The notes: generated by a model not told the origin, from the sequence alone. A DNA stretch of 64,000 nucleotides from Brachyhypopomus gauderio (GCF_052324685.1 NC_135225.1:12046503-12110502); one strand, 5' to 3'. Positions 34,782-47,721 are shown, counted from the first letter of the stretch. A program made the numbers and translations.

Positions 34782-37700
34782 ATGGAAGAAGACATTTATG
34801 ACTTTTTAGAGTCCCGACAGGTGGCACAACAACAAATAGAGCGACTTAAAGATGACAAGGTAAGCTTACTGTATTTGTTTAGATAGCTATAAAAACCTTA
34901 ATATGTTACCAATTTATTACTTTCAAAAATATAAATGTAGGTTGGCCTTGCTAGATAATGTTAGCTAGCTAGCTAACTAGCTACCTTAGCCAGCTAGAAG
35001 GGTTGCGATAACGTTACGTTAGGCTTGGTGAAAGTAGCCTAAATATTAGTGCCCAACAGTTTTTTTGCTGCAAAAAGAAACCTCCTGTTATGTGCATTTC
35101 TCATCATAGATGGCTAGAGTTAGCTAGCGAGCTGACGCTAGCTAATGCTAGCCGACGCTAGCCAACGTTAACTCTGGGCTAATAGCTAAAGTTAGATGAA
35201 CTTTCCGTTTACTTTTGCCACACTGAAAGAAATAAGTTTAGTGAAATCCAGTGTAGTTCTTGTGGATTGTGGTTCGAGAGAATAGTGTTTTGCAGTAAAG
35301 AAAACATGCAACATCAGAACTAGTAAAGAAGGACAGTTTTCCTTGTGTTATTTATTAAGCAGACATCCCAAGTCTCCCGGAAGCTGCGGGAGTCTCCCGC
35401 ATTTCGGTAGTGTCTCCCTGATACCCGCGAGTCACATATAATCTCCCGGAATTCAGAACGAGTGACCCACACAAACACGCACACAGGCGACAGACTTTAT
35501 TTTCTCTAATCACGAGTGGGAAGGAGAGAGAATTAAACTCCGGGGGGGTTTAGCTTTAAGATCTGGCACAGAAACCTCTCTTTAAAACTCGAACCTTTAG
35601 AACAATGTTTTTTAAAGTCTTTTTTAACCCTCAATGGGTCCTTGGGGTCCCACGGCAGTTTCTATGGCCACTACCATGTTGTTAATAAAACTGCAACATT
35701 GATCCTCTGTGACATTGTTAAGGAACCATTTTTAAATATTGTTGCATATAAAATATTTTAATAACTGTTGACATAAAATTTTACCGGCACATTTTCATCG
35801 GGGGTGCGATATGCATCCCCAAAAACGTTATTTACTACCTTGTTATTACATTGATATTAACATATATTAATTCTAATTATTAATATAAATTTTGATGTAC
35901 ATATATTTTGGCACATTTTGGGTTTTAGTTGGACCTTTTTAAAAGTCAATCATTTAGTTTTTTTTTTTTTTACCTTTCAACTGTTACATAATAAATAACA
36001 AAATGGCTAGGTGTCCGACAGCTCAAGCTCTTAGACTGATTATGCAAGCAGATACACACAGTGATGAAGATAGTGTTATTGAAGAAGATGCCAATAGTGA
36101 AGATGGCGATTATTTGCCTGGAGCTGGTCCTGACTCAGATACGGAAGTTCAAGTGTCTGAGGAATCTGATGAGTCAGAAGATGCCACCTCGTCTGAGGAG
36201 CACCAGCTAAATTAACCTACTACTACACTGACTGAAAGAAGAAGAGGTATCTCAAGAGGAGTTAGAGGAGGTAGGACCAGATCACGCCGTGGTTTTTGCC
36301 CGGGATGGGGCACACACAATACACCTAATGCAGCACAACCCACGGCTGTAGAGCTACCCTTTGGTGATACCAGTACGCTTACTAGTACCAGTACACCTCA
36401 GAAGACCAATGATGGATCCAATCCAACTTCTAGAGCTGGAGAAACAGGAAGCAAGAGACCAGCTAAAGTGAAGAGGACACAAGAACGTTGTTACCTGTGC
36501 CTGCGCGAGTGTGACAGGAAGACACGCAAGTTCTGTGATTGTGCTCTAGGCCTGCTTGTCCAGCACACTCTGTCAACACTTCAAATGTACTGTGTGAAAA
36601 ATGCTTATAATTTGGATATGTAATTTGATTAATCATTGAACAACATGTGCATTTGATTCGTTTTGCAATTTAATTTCGATAATGGAATTAAAATTATACT
36701 TACTTGGACTTTGTGCAGGGCAGTGGGGATCTCTTCCCACAATCCTGACCCCTTTAAGTGCACTTTCTCAATGCATAGACTGTGCATGTTTCACACAGTC
36801 AGTTAATAAACATTGTTTTTCCTTCATTTTAATAAACTTTTGCTTGTTACCATTGATTTATATATGCCAACTAAAAGGGGTGCAATTTGCACCCCAAGGA
36901 CCGGGAATGCAACTTTCTCACAAGGACCTGTTGAGGGTTAAATGAAATATTTGTTTTCATTGCAGATTGACATGAATGTGATCTCTGTCATGATGGATGA
37001 AGAGCTTGGAGAATACTTCCCCAGATATGGAGATCATATTGCAGTGAGAGCTTTTTGTCGTCAAAAGATGGCTGCTTGCAGTTCAACTCAGGGAGAATCA
37101 AGTGCAAAGTCTTCAGTTCTGCAAAGATTAAAAGCAAAGCTTAAGAAAGGCAGAAAGGGGTGTGACCAGCATTTATCAGATAGATCATCTGCCCTTGGCA
37201 ACAAGTATGCATTTAAGGACAGCAGGCGCCTGGAAATGGGGTGGTTGCATTTCCAGGGTGGACAGTATCGGCAGGTACGGACAAAAAACGGTGGAGGAAC
37301 AAGACACCTAAGCTGTCAGAAAAAAACTTCGGTTGAAGAATTACTTTGTGTTGGCAAAGATTTGTTTTTCCCCAAAGGCATCTCATCCAAAGGCCCTACA
37401 GATAAATTTGTTTTTGAAATTCGTGATTTTAGTCAAAGTACCATACCACCAGAAACCACATTGTGTCAGATATACGAAGAAAGCAAACTACGGATGGTGC
37501 GCCTATACCTTTGTTCAAAACAAGTAGATACCGAGGAGGGGCCATCCCTTGTCATTTCTTCAGATACAGATTCTGACTTTCAGCCTGATGAGTCTACAAA
37601 GAAGAAGAAGAGAAAGGTATGCAGATGGTCCTTTTTCCTTAACTTCAGGTACAAAATTGGGGCACAAATTATCTTAGGATCTTTTGTGGAAAGTAATGAG

Positions 37701-39702
37701 ATGTTGTTGTAGTACATATTTTTAAAAACTGGTTTGATACTGCAAAATGCTTATAACTGATGTATTTTTCAAAAAGGCCTGTCCATTCAAAAGGAAACCA
37801 AAACCAGGGACGGAGACTTGTGTTCATGAAAATGAAAAGCTTGATGGTCATGAAAGCTTTTCTTCAGATCATGAAATACATGAATCAGAACATGAAGAGC
37901 AAAATGAGGTAAATGCTGCATAATGATACTCAATTACATGCCTGGGTCAGCCATGTATGCACCTTAAAGTAGCAGAATTCACTAATTAGAAGGCCTGTCT
38001 GACTATTTTTGGACATATAGTATTCTGTGTTTAAACAGTTCCTCTGTGACAGTAAGTAATGGAATAACATGCTGTTATCAGGATAAAACGTAGATAAAGT
38101 CCAAAAATACCACGTGAAAATAGGGCTACAAATCAATAGTTTGCTAACTGAGCTTAGTTTTATTTCATTTTGAGACTTAAGTGGCTTATTCTAGTGTTTT
38201 TCTTTTTCCTTTTTCCCTATATATCTTTGCAGTTTTTAACTAGCTCACCAGTAACCCTGGCTATCTACACATCATTTGAAGACCCGGAGATCCAGTTTGG
38301 CGAAGTATGTGATGACAACTGTAGTGATCTTCTTTCCACAATCTCATGGCATTCCCAAAATGAGGTATGCATGTTATCAGCTTTCATTTCAGACACATTC
38401 TGTACAGTGTTTTCATTTGTAATGTTGGTGTTAAGGCAGTCTGTGTTTGAATTTTGATTTATTCTCCTTCACGTACCAACAGTTTAGCCAGGATAATGGT
38501 GATTGTGTATTTCAATGATTTCCCATAAACACTAACTCACCACTTTATTAGATACTGTACTTGTATCAGCTTTCATAATTTTTTATACAGTCATTTATAA
38601 GTTATACTATAGCTTTACAGTTACAAACTGTGACACATTTGTTATCATACACAATTTGTCAGCCCCCTTTACGCCATTCATCATCATATTATTTTGGTGG
38701 TAGACCATTATCATAATGTTAGTGTCAGAAGTGACACTGCCCATTTCAATACCAGTATTAACATCAAACACACAGGCTCAAAAAGAAGGTCCAGCTCGAT
38801 GTTTAGGTCAACATTATACTGTAAAAATCAACATTATACTGATGAATATGTGACAACAATAGTCATTCACTTACATCCTCAGAATGGTCTTTTAACAAGT
38901 ATTGACTGAGTACTGTTTGAATACACTTTCAATCATCTGATTCTTCTGGATGTAATAATATAATATTATATTATGGTTGGAAAATTAACACAGTTGGCAA
39001 AGATTTACATGGGCATATTTGTTTCTGGGATTTTACATAATGTTTATTATATTTGTCTTGCAGGAGGCAATCCTGAATGATCAACCTCTTGCTGTTGCGT
39101 CATCAGCACATCCACTGGCAGCCATGGATGAACCTGCAAGTGTGAAAGAGGTCTGGAAAGTTAAGATAAGACGAGTAAATGTAATTCAAGATATGTTAGA
39201 TATTTTTATGGACCCTAAAGTTCTCGATGTAACCCTACGATTTGAGTTTGTCAGTGAGAAGGCATTTGATGATGATGGCGTTTCAAGGGAGGCCTACACA
39301 GCCTTTTGGGAGGAGTTCCTGGAGCAGTGTGAAGGAGAGGAGGAGCGAGTGCCTGAGTCAAAGCAGGCAACAAACAGGAAAGTAGCACAGATTCTGAAAC
39401 CATCCAAGGAGTTCCTGAACCAGCATGAGCAAGTGGTCCTAAATCACTTGATGCGTTATGTGCGAAGTGTAGACCAGAGGAGACTTGAGAGTTTTCTGCG
39501 ATTCTGCACAGGCTCAAATGTAATGTGCAAAGACAAAATTGAAGTAACTTTCAACAATTTGGCAGGTCTTAGTCGCAGGCCCGTAGCGCACACATGTGGT
39601 GCTGTTCTTGAGGTGCCATGCACATATAATTCATATCCTGAATTCCGTATGGAATTTGACAACATTCTCTCTGCTAATTGCTTTGCAATGGATATATTGT
39701 AG
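34782..39702 (+). CDS. HECT-type E3 ubiquitin ligase-like protein of element 2 (543 aa, open frame)
   Basis: Five exons, all phase 0 and stop-free: 34782-34859, 36966-37616, 37777-37908, 38233-38364 and 39064-39702. Residues 1-26 (MEEDIYDFLESRQ...) are helical; 27-243 form an unrecognised region with LQRLKAKLKKGRKG and KFVFEIRDFS, ending in a nuclear-signal-like STKKKKRK; 244-331 are acidic and His-rich. The HECT domain covers about 360-543: RFEFVSEKAFDDDGVSREAY, then RRPVAHTCGAVLEVP with the presumed thioester cysteine C509, 35 residues from the end, as in known HECT C-lobes. The HECT part is short (about 185 residues against the usual ~350): after EGEEERVP it jumps directly to ESKQATNRKVAQIL, as if roughly 130 residues were lost in frame. 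It may therefore be inactive or regulatory. The start lies just past the left inverted repeat. Intron 1 holds a piggyBac remnant. Confidence 0.78.
35362..35475. repeat. Short interspersed repeat with CCCGGAAGCTGCGGGAG core
   Basis: Contains AAGTCTCCCGGAAGCTGCGG and TCTCCCGCATTTCGGTAGTG, a block I recall as a dispersed fish repeat. Boundaries and class are not determined. Confidence 0.35.
35628..36937 (+). mobile_element. Internally deleted piggyBac transposon
   Basis: A 1310-bp unit flanked by TTAA (35624-35627 and 36938-36941), with inverted ends CCCTCAATGGGTCC and GGACCTGTTGAGGG. Both ends are typical of piggyBac-like elements. A frame from ATG 36003 encodes an acidic N-terminus (MARCPTAQALRLIMQADTHS, then SDEDS and EDANSEDGDYLPG) and stops at 36213-36215. 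Further on a piece encodes RTQERCYLCLRECDRKTRKF, the Cys-rich C-terminal finger of the transposase, ending near 36621. The whole DDE core is missing. It lies in intron 1 of the HECT gene. Confidence 0.88.
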
Positions 39703-40207
39703 ATATACACACTGCACACAGTTCTTACAAATCTTGACTGGAAGAAATTTTCCACTGAAAGGACTAATTTGTCCATTTAGAGTATTTTCTTGCACATTTC
39801 GAAAATATGTACTGCAAAGCACCAGTTGAAACTGGACTAAACAATTAAATTTAAACTTTTGTGCCATAAACATGATGTGCCATAAATTAATCCACCCTAC
39901 CTATAAAGATGTGCAGCTGTTCTGGAAATGATCTTGATCACTTTTGAAAAGTTTGAAGCACAAACAATTGTTTTAATTGGTCATGTCTTCACCATTCCTA
40001 AAATATTTGATAGTGTTGCCCAACGTTTTAAAAATGTTTATACAAAATTCTTTCAGTTTGGTTATACGAGGTTTGTATTTTCAAGGAAAAATGTACTGTT
40101 TAGCACTTCGTATTTCTTTTACTTAAAAAGAAAATACATATCTGATGAAGTTCTGAGGTTTACACGAATTCAGTGGCTATTATACACATCAGAATATTAT
40201 GACTCGC
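39703..40207 (+). other. 3' region after the HECT gene
   Basis: AT-rich, with a short ORF (39928-40281, 117 aa) that shows no motif and runs into the fold-back element; I treat it as non-coding. No other feature seen. Confidence 0.4.
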
Positions 40208-40729
40208 TGCCTAATAGTGGGAATAACCACCAGTTTTATCAGCTCCATTTACCAAATAGGAGCACTTTGTACTTCTATTAATTACAGACGGTAGTCCATC
40301 TGTTTCTGTACTTTGTTAGCCTCTTTTCACAGTTTTCTTCACTGGTCAGGACCCCATGGGACCACCACAGAGCAGATATTATTTGGGCAATGAGTCCTTC
40401 TCATCACTGGAATGACACTGACACGGTGATAGTGTGTTATTGTGTGTTGCACTGCTGTGTCTAATCCACTCATACTAGCGCAACACACTAACACACCATC
40501 ACCATGTCAAATGTCATGTCAAATGTCATTGCATTAATAAGAAAGACTCACTGCCCAAATAATACCTGCTATGTGGGGTCCTTACCAGTGAAGAAAACGG
40601 TGAAAGGGGGTTAACAAAGTATGCAGAGAAACAGATGGACTACAGTCTGTAATTAATAGAAGTACAAAATGCTCCTATTTGGTAAATGGAGATAATAAAA
40701 TGGGTGGTTATTCCCACTATTAGGTAGAT
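40208..40729. repeat. Fold-back (long palindromic) MITE-like element
   Basis: The left arm beginning CCTAATAGTGGGAATAACCA and the right arm ending in its complement match over about 200 bp with few differences, around a short centre near 40460. No coding sequence. The superfamily is uncertain because the target duplication is not clear. Confidence 0.8.
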
Positions 40730-40803
40730 GGTCGTACTATTCTGTACTATGACTATGTTTTAAAATTTAAAAAGTTTAAAATTAAGTTAATTGTTCAGTT
40801 GTA

Positions 40804-40913
<110 letters not shown>

Positions 40914-41099
40914 TGTAAAAAAAAAAAAGTCATAAAAAAACGGTAACATGTCCGGCAGCAAAAGTTGCCAAACAGTTACCGTAAAATTACAGTAAAATAC
41001 CACACATAATTCAACAATGAATTACTGTAAAATTACAGATTTTCCCTGTATTTATTCTTTGTAATTTCACAGCCAAATTTGAGTAAAATTACAAATTTT

Positions 41100-42445
41100 C
41101 ATTGTAAGAAAACACAGCTAGAATGTTAAAATAACAGCATAATTAGGTTACTTCATGGTATTATTTAAACGATTTACAAATGAACTTGTCAAAGTACAGA
41201 GGTAATCTGTGAATATATGTTCATATCCTATAAACTTACAGTGGATAACTGTTAAATGTTGGTTGATCAACGCACAAACTCTTACAATGTACTGTTTATC
41301 AATGAGATTTCAACATTAAAATAATTGGATTATGCTTTTTAAATACACAAAAATAATGTAAAATTATATATTTTTAACCCTATATAAAAGTTAATTTAAT
41401 TTAACATCAAATGGTCCAATAAATATGCTACTCTTTCCTATTAAGTTACGGTGCTTGGGATGTATTAACATCTTAAGTTTCTGTTAAAACTACCAATATT
41501 ACAATACATTTCTGTAAACATAAATATTTTTGTGGTTATTTTGGTCATTAAATTCCAGCTTACATGAACATTTTACAGTTACCTTTTAGCAGATAAAAGA
41601 ATGGTGTACTTACATAAATTAACAAACAACATTTAAAACAATGTAAAAACATTAACCAAAACAATAAAAGCCATAATAAAAGCTCAGCCATAATACATAC
41701 TTTCAATCTCTTTATTTTGACAGTTGAACTTCAACAATCATGACAACTGAACTGACTCTAAAAAATATATAAAAAACACAAAAAGATGGTTACTATGGAT
41801 TTTTACAATGTTCTCAAGGTTGAAAAGATTTATATTAAATGGGATTCTAAAATATAAACAATAATGTGAACTAACAGCACTAGTTATCTTATATCATTCT
41901 CAGTTTATTGTGTAGTATGGACTGTAGCAGCATGTGCCAATTAAAAGATTCAGATTAGGATTGCTTGGGAAAATCTTTGTTTCATTTACACACCCAGTAG
42001 AAAATCAACAACTTGAAAAATTTAGCTACACTGAATATGCTTCTACAACGAGAACTTTTAATTGGCTAATACAAAGCACAAGGGCCAATCACAGAATCTA
42101 ATACTTCAATAATCGTTACAGATCATAAAAGGGCTTACACACAGTTGTTTAAGGCATTTTCAACAGTAACAGTAAGATGGTAAGGGTGCTGAAATTATTT
42201 TAAGAATTGCACCTAGCTATATGAAACGATCACATCAAATATCTCATAGAACAACATCACTTCATTATCACTGTGCACTTGTGTTCAGTCCCAGTTCACT
42301 CACTGTTAGCTGTCACTACATAACAGTTTATCATTAACTTTATCAAAAAAGATGTCGTATTAGGACACATCCAGAAGGAAGAAAATTCCATAACTCCAGG
42401 TTTTGAACATTATGGCAGTTTCTCTCAATGATCTTGTTAGGCATC
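41100..42445. other. Internal AT-rich part of the CACTG-ended element
   Basis: No ORF with a recognisable motif. It may represent the non-coding body of the element. Confidence 0.35.
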
Positions 42446-42918
42446 TGTCACATAGGGCTACGCTCCCCTCTCCTACCCGTCACTCCAGTTTCCCTGTTCC
42501 TCATGTCTGTAGTTCCTTGCCGGTTAATCCCGTCCAGCTTGTCTGTTTCTATGGTTTCCCATTGTCTTCCACACCCTTGTCATCAGTGTTGTCACCTGGT
42601 CCTAGTCTAGTCCTGTGTATTTATAGTCCTTGTATTTCCCATGTCTGGTTATCGGTTGGTTTGTGCATTCATGTTCCTTGTGATCTCTAACGTTCGTAGT
42701 TTTCCGTTTCATGTCTCGTTGTTTTCCCCATGATCTCCGTGTGTTCCTGCCTGGTCCGTGAGTCCTCCTAGTTGTGTTTGTAATTCATGTCCGGATTGCC
42801 TGCCCGTTTTGACCCGCACCTGTTACCTTGACCACGTCTTTGGAATTCCTTAGAATAAATCTCGCTCTCCTCAGCGTTTGTGTCCGCCTCCCTGTTCTGC
42901 CTCGCGCAGATCGTTACA
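42446..42918 (+). mobile_element. Solo LTR, family 2
   Basis: A 473-bp unit starts TGTCACATAGGGCTACGC and ends CAGATCGTTACA, flanked by the perfect 5-bp duplication GCATC (42441-42445 and 42919-42923). Shares TTTATAGTCCTTGTATTTCC and TCTCGCTCTCCTCAGCGTTT with the copy at 6327-6849. Confidence 0.9.
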
Positions 42919-44583
42919 GCATCATTAAACCAGTGCCCACTGCCGCATCTGTGAAAAGAGAAAATCAAATGTTTCTGTTTTAACCTGCAACCTGTAGGCT
43001 ATATAGTAATTCTGGGACATCGTGTGCACTTTTTAATCAATTTAGAATGCATAACATTGTAACGTAAAATGCAAAACAATTCTGAAATCACAATAACCCC
43101 AAATATCAGACAGTTTTGTTTGACATCCAGGAAGATACGAGGCATGTTGGTCAGAATTGGGCCTTATTTTGGCAGCTGTGTATGGTTTTGACTCGTACCT
43201 ACATTTTTACAGGGCTTGCAGCTGTAGAGTTCTTGCCCCATTATTCAATTTCTAAAGTAAACCCATCCATTTCTGACCTGGCTTTTATTGGAGTTTGTGA
43301 TTGCTTAAAGTGGAACAACTTTCAAAAGTGACTGCACATAAGCTCATCATGGGACCATTTAAAAGTCATACAAATGTTTGTATACAGTACATAACCAGAA
43401 AACATAGCTGTTTATCAAGTTAAGTAGTGAAATAGTATTACTCATACTGGTGCCTTGATTTGTGTGCACATACTAGTCTTGAAAGAGGAGTTAGCAAAGA
43501 ACATAGTAGAGGTGAAACAAGTGTAGATAGGGTGATGTGTCTGAAGATAGAAGTAGAAGGTCTGACATTGAATGTTGCCAGTGGTTATGCTCCACAGGTT
43601 GGATGTGAGGAAGAGGAAAAAGATAAATTTTGGAAGGATCTAGATGAAGTGAAAGTATTCCCAGTGAGGAGAGAGTGGAGATTGTAACAGACCTATATGG
43701 ACATGGTGAAGGAAACAGATGATGAGGAAGCAATGGGTAGGTTTGGTGTCAAGGAAAGGAACCAGGAAGGACAGATAGTGGTGGATTCTGCCAAGAGGAT
43801 GGAAATGGCTGTAGTCAACACTTATTTCCAAAAAGAAACATAGGGTGACCTATGAGAGTGGAGGGAGGAGTACACAAGACTACATTCTGTGTAGAAGACG
43901 AAACACGACAGAGATTGGGGACTGTAAGATTGTGACAGGAGAGAGCGTGGCCAAACAGCATCGTATGGTGGTGTGTAGAATTATGTAAAAAAAAACGTCA
44001 AACCAGAGAAGACCAAATGGTGGAAACTGAAGAAGGAAGGAATGTGGTAGAGTTAATAGAGGAGCTGTTAAAGGCGCTGGGTTAGACTTGTTAAGGATAG
44101 GAATTGTAATGTTTTAACAAGTGAGGAGAGTGTGATGAGAAGATGGAAGGAGTACTTTGAGGAGCTAATGAATGAAGAGAATGAAATGGAACAAAGAGTA
44201 GAGTTTGGAAAGTTTTGGAGGGGATGAAGAAGGGAAGGCAGATGGACCTGATGGCATACCAGTGGAGGTACGGAAATCTCTAGGAGAGATAGCAGTGAGG
44301 TCTTTGACTCAACTATTCAATGGTATGGTTGAGAGTGAGAAAATGCCAGAGGAATGGAGGAGAGGTGTGCTGGTACTAGGGGTGGGCGATATGGGAAAAA
44401 AATAGTATCACGATTTTTTTCATAAAATCACGATTTCGATTTTTTATCACGATCTTCCATCCAAAAAAAAACAAAGAAAAATGGGGCTACAAAGCTTCTT
44501 TTTAAGCAGATTTAAATGAATGATATTGCAATTTTCCATGTGCAAACATTGTAAACAAAAAATGTAAACAACACACGTGACAC

Positions 44584-45371
44584 TGTCACGTAGGGCTACG
44601 CCCCCCTCTCCTAGCTGTCACTCCGGTTTCCCTGTTCCTCGTGTCTGTTGTTCCCTGCTCCTTGAACCTGCCTTGTTGTGTGTTTCTATGGTTTCCCCAC
44701 GTCTGCCATGCCCATGTCATTATTGTCTTCACCGGTTTCCATAGTTGCCAGGTTTGCGGTTTTCACGCCAAATTGGGCTTGTTTGAAAATCCTGCCGCGG
44801 GTAAAAATTCTGGGGTCGCGGGGTGCGGTTGAGCCACCACGGGGGTTACAAGTCAAGACAAAGAATCGATTGCGATATAATACTTAATTTGTCTCCATTT
44901 TAAACACTTTGGGCTAGTTTATGCTGCTGAAGGGCGGGTTTTACACTGACTTTGTGCGGGATATGGGACCTGGCAACCCTGCCTGTTTCTAGTCTAGTTC
45001 AATGTATTTATAGTCCCCGTGTCTCCCATGTCGGTATCGGTTATTTTGTGCTACTTACCTGTTTATTCTATTGCCTCGTTCGTGTTCTAGTGGATTTAAC
45101 TGTTTCTGTTTCGTCTTCATCGTAAGTACGTTCAGCCTAGTCTTTGTTTCCCCTGCCTTTTGTTCTTTGTGCCACCATGCACGTTTATATTTCATGTTCG
45201 TGCCTTGTTTTGTTCTTTGTGCCACCATGCCCGTTTATATTTCATGTTCGGACTACCCGTTATGACCCCTGCCCGGTATTACGACACTACCTTTGGAGTT
45301 CCATTCAATAAATCTCGCTCTCCTCAGCTTTTGTGTCCGCCTCCCTGCTCTGTGTCACGCAGTTCCTTACA
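44584..45371 (+). mobile_element. Solo LTR, family 2, itself hosting a MITE
   Basis: Starts TGTCACGTAGGGCTACGCCC and ends AGTTCCTTACA. Without the MITE at 44740-44981 it is about 540 bp. It contains a duplicated 48-bp unit with TTCTTTGTGCCACCATGC (about 45155-45250). I cannot read a clean 5-bp target duplication (flanks GACAC and CTGTT). Confidence 0.75.
44740..44981. mobile_element. hAT-type MITE inside the solo LTR
   Basis: A 242-bp unit with inverted ends CATAGTTGCCAGGT and ACCTGGCAACCCTG, flanked by an 8-bp duplication with one mismatch (CCGGTTTC and CCTGTTTC). Non-coding. Confidence 0.82.
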
Positions 45372-46240
45372 CTGTTAAAGTGCACTATTGCACTAAATAT
45401 TTCCCAGCACTTTAAACTTAAAAGTTAAATATTTATACATATAGTCGAAATGATTCGATATAATTCGCTTTTTTATTCACATTATTTAATGGTGGTTTAT
45501 TTTCAAAACGCCCAATCTTAACGTCTTCACGTTCTCTCATGTTTCGTCCTGGAATTACAAGAGGCTCGTATTTGTTAACGTAAAGAGAACTGATCAGTCA
45601 GACAGATATTTGTTGTGAAACGAAGTAGTTACTATTTCAAGCATTTTCAAGTAGGCTACTTAGCCTAAATTCCAGCACTTTTCAAACCTGAAACACAAAG
45701 CAACATTAAAATTCGTCAAGTAAATGTTCCTTCCCGTTTTTGAGGGGTGTTTCTTTATACTACCACATATCGTTCGCGCGAAGTGTTCGAATCACAGTTC
45801 GCTGTGATTGGTCAGTCCTACGTCTGACGCATCGGTGGGAACCAGCATAAAAAAGTAATTGCGCTGATTGGCAAAGGCGATCTATACGATTTCTCTAATT
45901 TGGTAGATCGCCTGCGATTCTCCACTCGTTATCGCCGTTCACGATTTTATATCGTCATATCGTGCACCCCTAGCTGGTACCCATATTTAAGAACAAGGGT
46001 GATGTACAGAGTTGTAACAACTACAATGGAATTAAGTTGATGAGCCACACATTGAAGATCTGGGAGAGAGTTGTAGAAGCTAGACTTAGACAAGAGGGAA
46101 CTATTTGTGAGCAGCAGGGTGTCGTGCCAAGAAAGAGCACCACAGATGCCAACTTTGCTTTGAAGATGGACAAGTACCGGTAGGGTCAGAAAGAACTCCA
46201 CTGAGTGCTGTCTGCTTATAGAGCTTGTCAAAGCAAGCTA

Positions 46241-46960
46241 TGAACAAAAGGGAAAGATCTGACTTATTTTTATATTCCCTCATTCCGTACATGGAAAAAA
46301 CACTACCACACTGGCAAAGGATACTGGTTTGCGTTATTTTTAAGGAGGCTGCCGGTCTAATTAATTTACATTTCAACACTTTAACATTGTTGGATATCCT
46401 GATATCGATGTGAAACACAATAAATTAAGATTCAAATACAGAAATGTAATGTCTCTCTGAACAGCAGCATGTTAATTTGTTTTGTTTTTTACTGTGTAAT
46501 GAAACCAGAATAATTCCAAATATTTTGCAGGTTTATTCAACAATAGATGAAATCTAAAATTAGATAACACGTGTACAAGTAATAATAGTGTACACATTTT
46601 GTGCAAGGCTGTGTTCTCTCAACATTTAGTAATAATAAATAATAATAAAACATAAGTAAATAATAGAAAAATAAGGTTAAAGAATAAAATACAAACAAAA
46701 GCTCTCTTTTCTGGTAATAGCACAAACTTTTTATAGCTAGAGCTCAGCATCACAAAAGCAACATAGCCAACATAAAAGCACAAAAACTTGCAGTTTTTTC
46801 TAAAAGTTAGGTATACTCTGTAAAATGCTGTTTGTCTGTACAACCTAAAAAAAGACATTAGAAGTATTTATTTAAAGTTGATTAAACACTTGGCCTGGTT
46901 GTGCTCATTTTAACTATGTTTATACTTTCGAGACTGACCGTAGCGCGCAACTCCGCACAA
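46241..46960. other. No recognisable feature
   Basis: AT-rich DNA; the short ORFs seen carry low-complexity Y/L/F-rich translations without motifs. Confidence 0.4.
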
Positions 46961-46994
46961 CTCACATCACATTCTTTGCAATGTTGTCCATAAC

Positions 46995-47290
46995 GATCTG
47001 TGATAGTTATAAAGAAACACCCCTCAAAAACGGGAAGGAACATTTACCTGACCAATTTTAATGTTGCTTTGTGTTTCAGGTTTGAAAAGTGCTGGAATTT
47101 AGGCTAAAGTACTTGAAAATGCTTGAAACTGAAACTACTTCGTTTCACAACTGTCTGACTAAACAGTTCTCCTGTATTACGTTAACAAATACGAGCCTCT
47201 TGTAATTCCAGGACGAATCATGAGAGAACGGCGTTTTGAAAATAAACAACCACTAAATAATGTGATAAAAAACGCCATGAACAGATTAAA
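46995..47290 (-). mobile_element. Inverted partial copy of the hAT element at 44377-45972
   Basis: The stretch is the reverse complement of about 45500-45760, sharing AAACACCCCTCAAAAACGGG, AATACGAGCCTCTTGTAATT and TTAATGTTGCTTTGTGTTTC, with scattered differences. Ends not resolved. The following ~300 bp may belong to the same element. Confidence 0.65.
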
Positions 47291-47721
47291 ATAAACTGGC
47301 TAAAACACGTTTGAAACCAAAACTACTATAACACAACGTGTCAGACAACAACTTGTCGTCAGAATGCCACTCATAATAAAATAATTAAACACTCCCGGCA
47401 AAGCAGCGATTTTTGAAAAAAAATAAAACTAAGACGTACCTTCAGTTGATATTGATCACAGACACTTGGCGTGAACTGGTGCTTCTGTGCTTCAGTGCTT
47501 CAGTCGGGCTGTCTTTACCTGCGATTCCGTGAATAACTGAACGTAACGTCTCCAGGCACCTGGCGCTCAAATTCAAACTAGTGATTCTCGGCATTCATTG
47601 GCTGAACAGAACAGGCACCCACGATTCTGTCCAATCACCACACAGAACTGTTTGCCGATCTGTTTCCTGATGGATGAATGTATGGATGGGTCGATCTCTC
47701 TCTCTCTCTCTCTCTCTCTCT

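Larger units (their letters stand above)
44377..45972. mobile_element. Non-autonomous hAT element interrupted by a solo LTR
   Basis: Ends TAGGGGTGGGCGATATGG and ATATCGTGCACCCCTA are inverted, flanked by the perfect 8-bp duplication GCTGGTAC (44369-44376 and 45973-45980). Subterminal regions repeat CACGATTT/ATCGTGA-type words. No transposase. About half its length is the LTR at 44584-45371. Confidence 0.9.
43455..46240 (+). mobile_element. RTE-type LINE fragment, decayed, split by a hAT element
   Basis: Broken plus-strand frames encode endonuclease-like GLTLNVASGYAPQVGCEEEE, then RT pieces: KADGPDGIPVEV, EKMPEEWRRGVLV up to 44376, and after the hAT element, IFKNKGDVQSCNNYNGIKLM, HTLKIWERVVEARLR and a degenerate RKSTTDANFALK up to about 46180. 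The FKNKGD..SC.NYRGI.LMSH pattern is typical of RTE-clade fish LINEs (Rex3-like, from memory). The catalytic YxDD region is absent, and many frameshifts are present. Confidence 0.65.

Noticed and set aside
34357-34886. Long ORFs (up to 150 aa) in several frames over the 21-bp repeats, and their mirror images at 50595-51056
   Set aside because: They arise because the 21-bp unit contains no stop and is a multiple of three. No start context or conserved domain.
39928-40281. 117-aa ORF after the HECT gene
   Set aside because: No motif, AT-rich composition, and it runs into the palindromic repeat.
44579-45375. ACTGT present at both borders of the solo LTR as a target duplication
   Set aside because: It overlaps the LTR ends defined by the two related copies; the true 5-bp flanks (GACAC and CTGTT) do not match.
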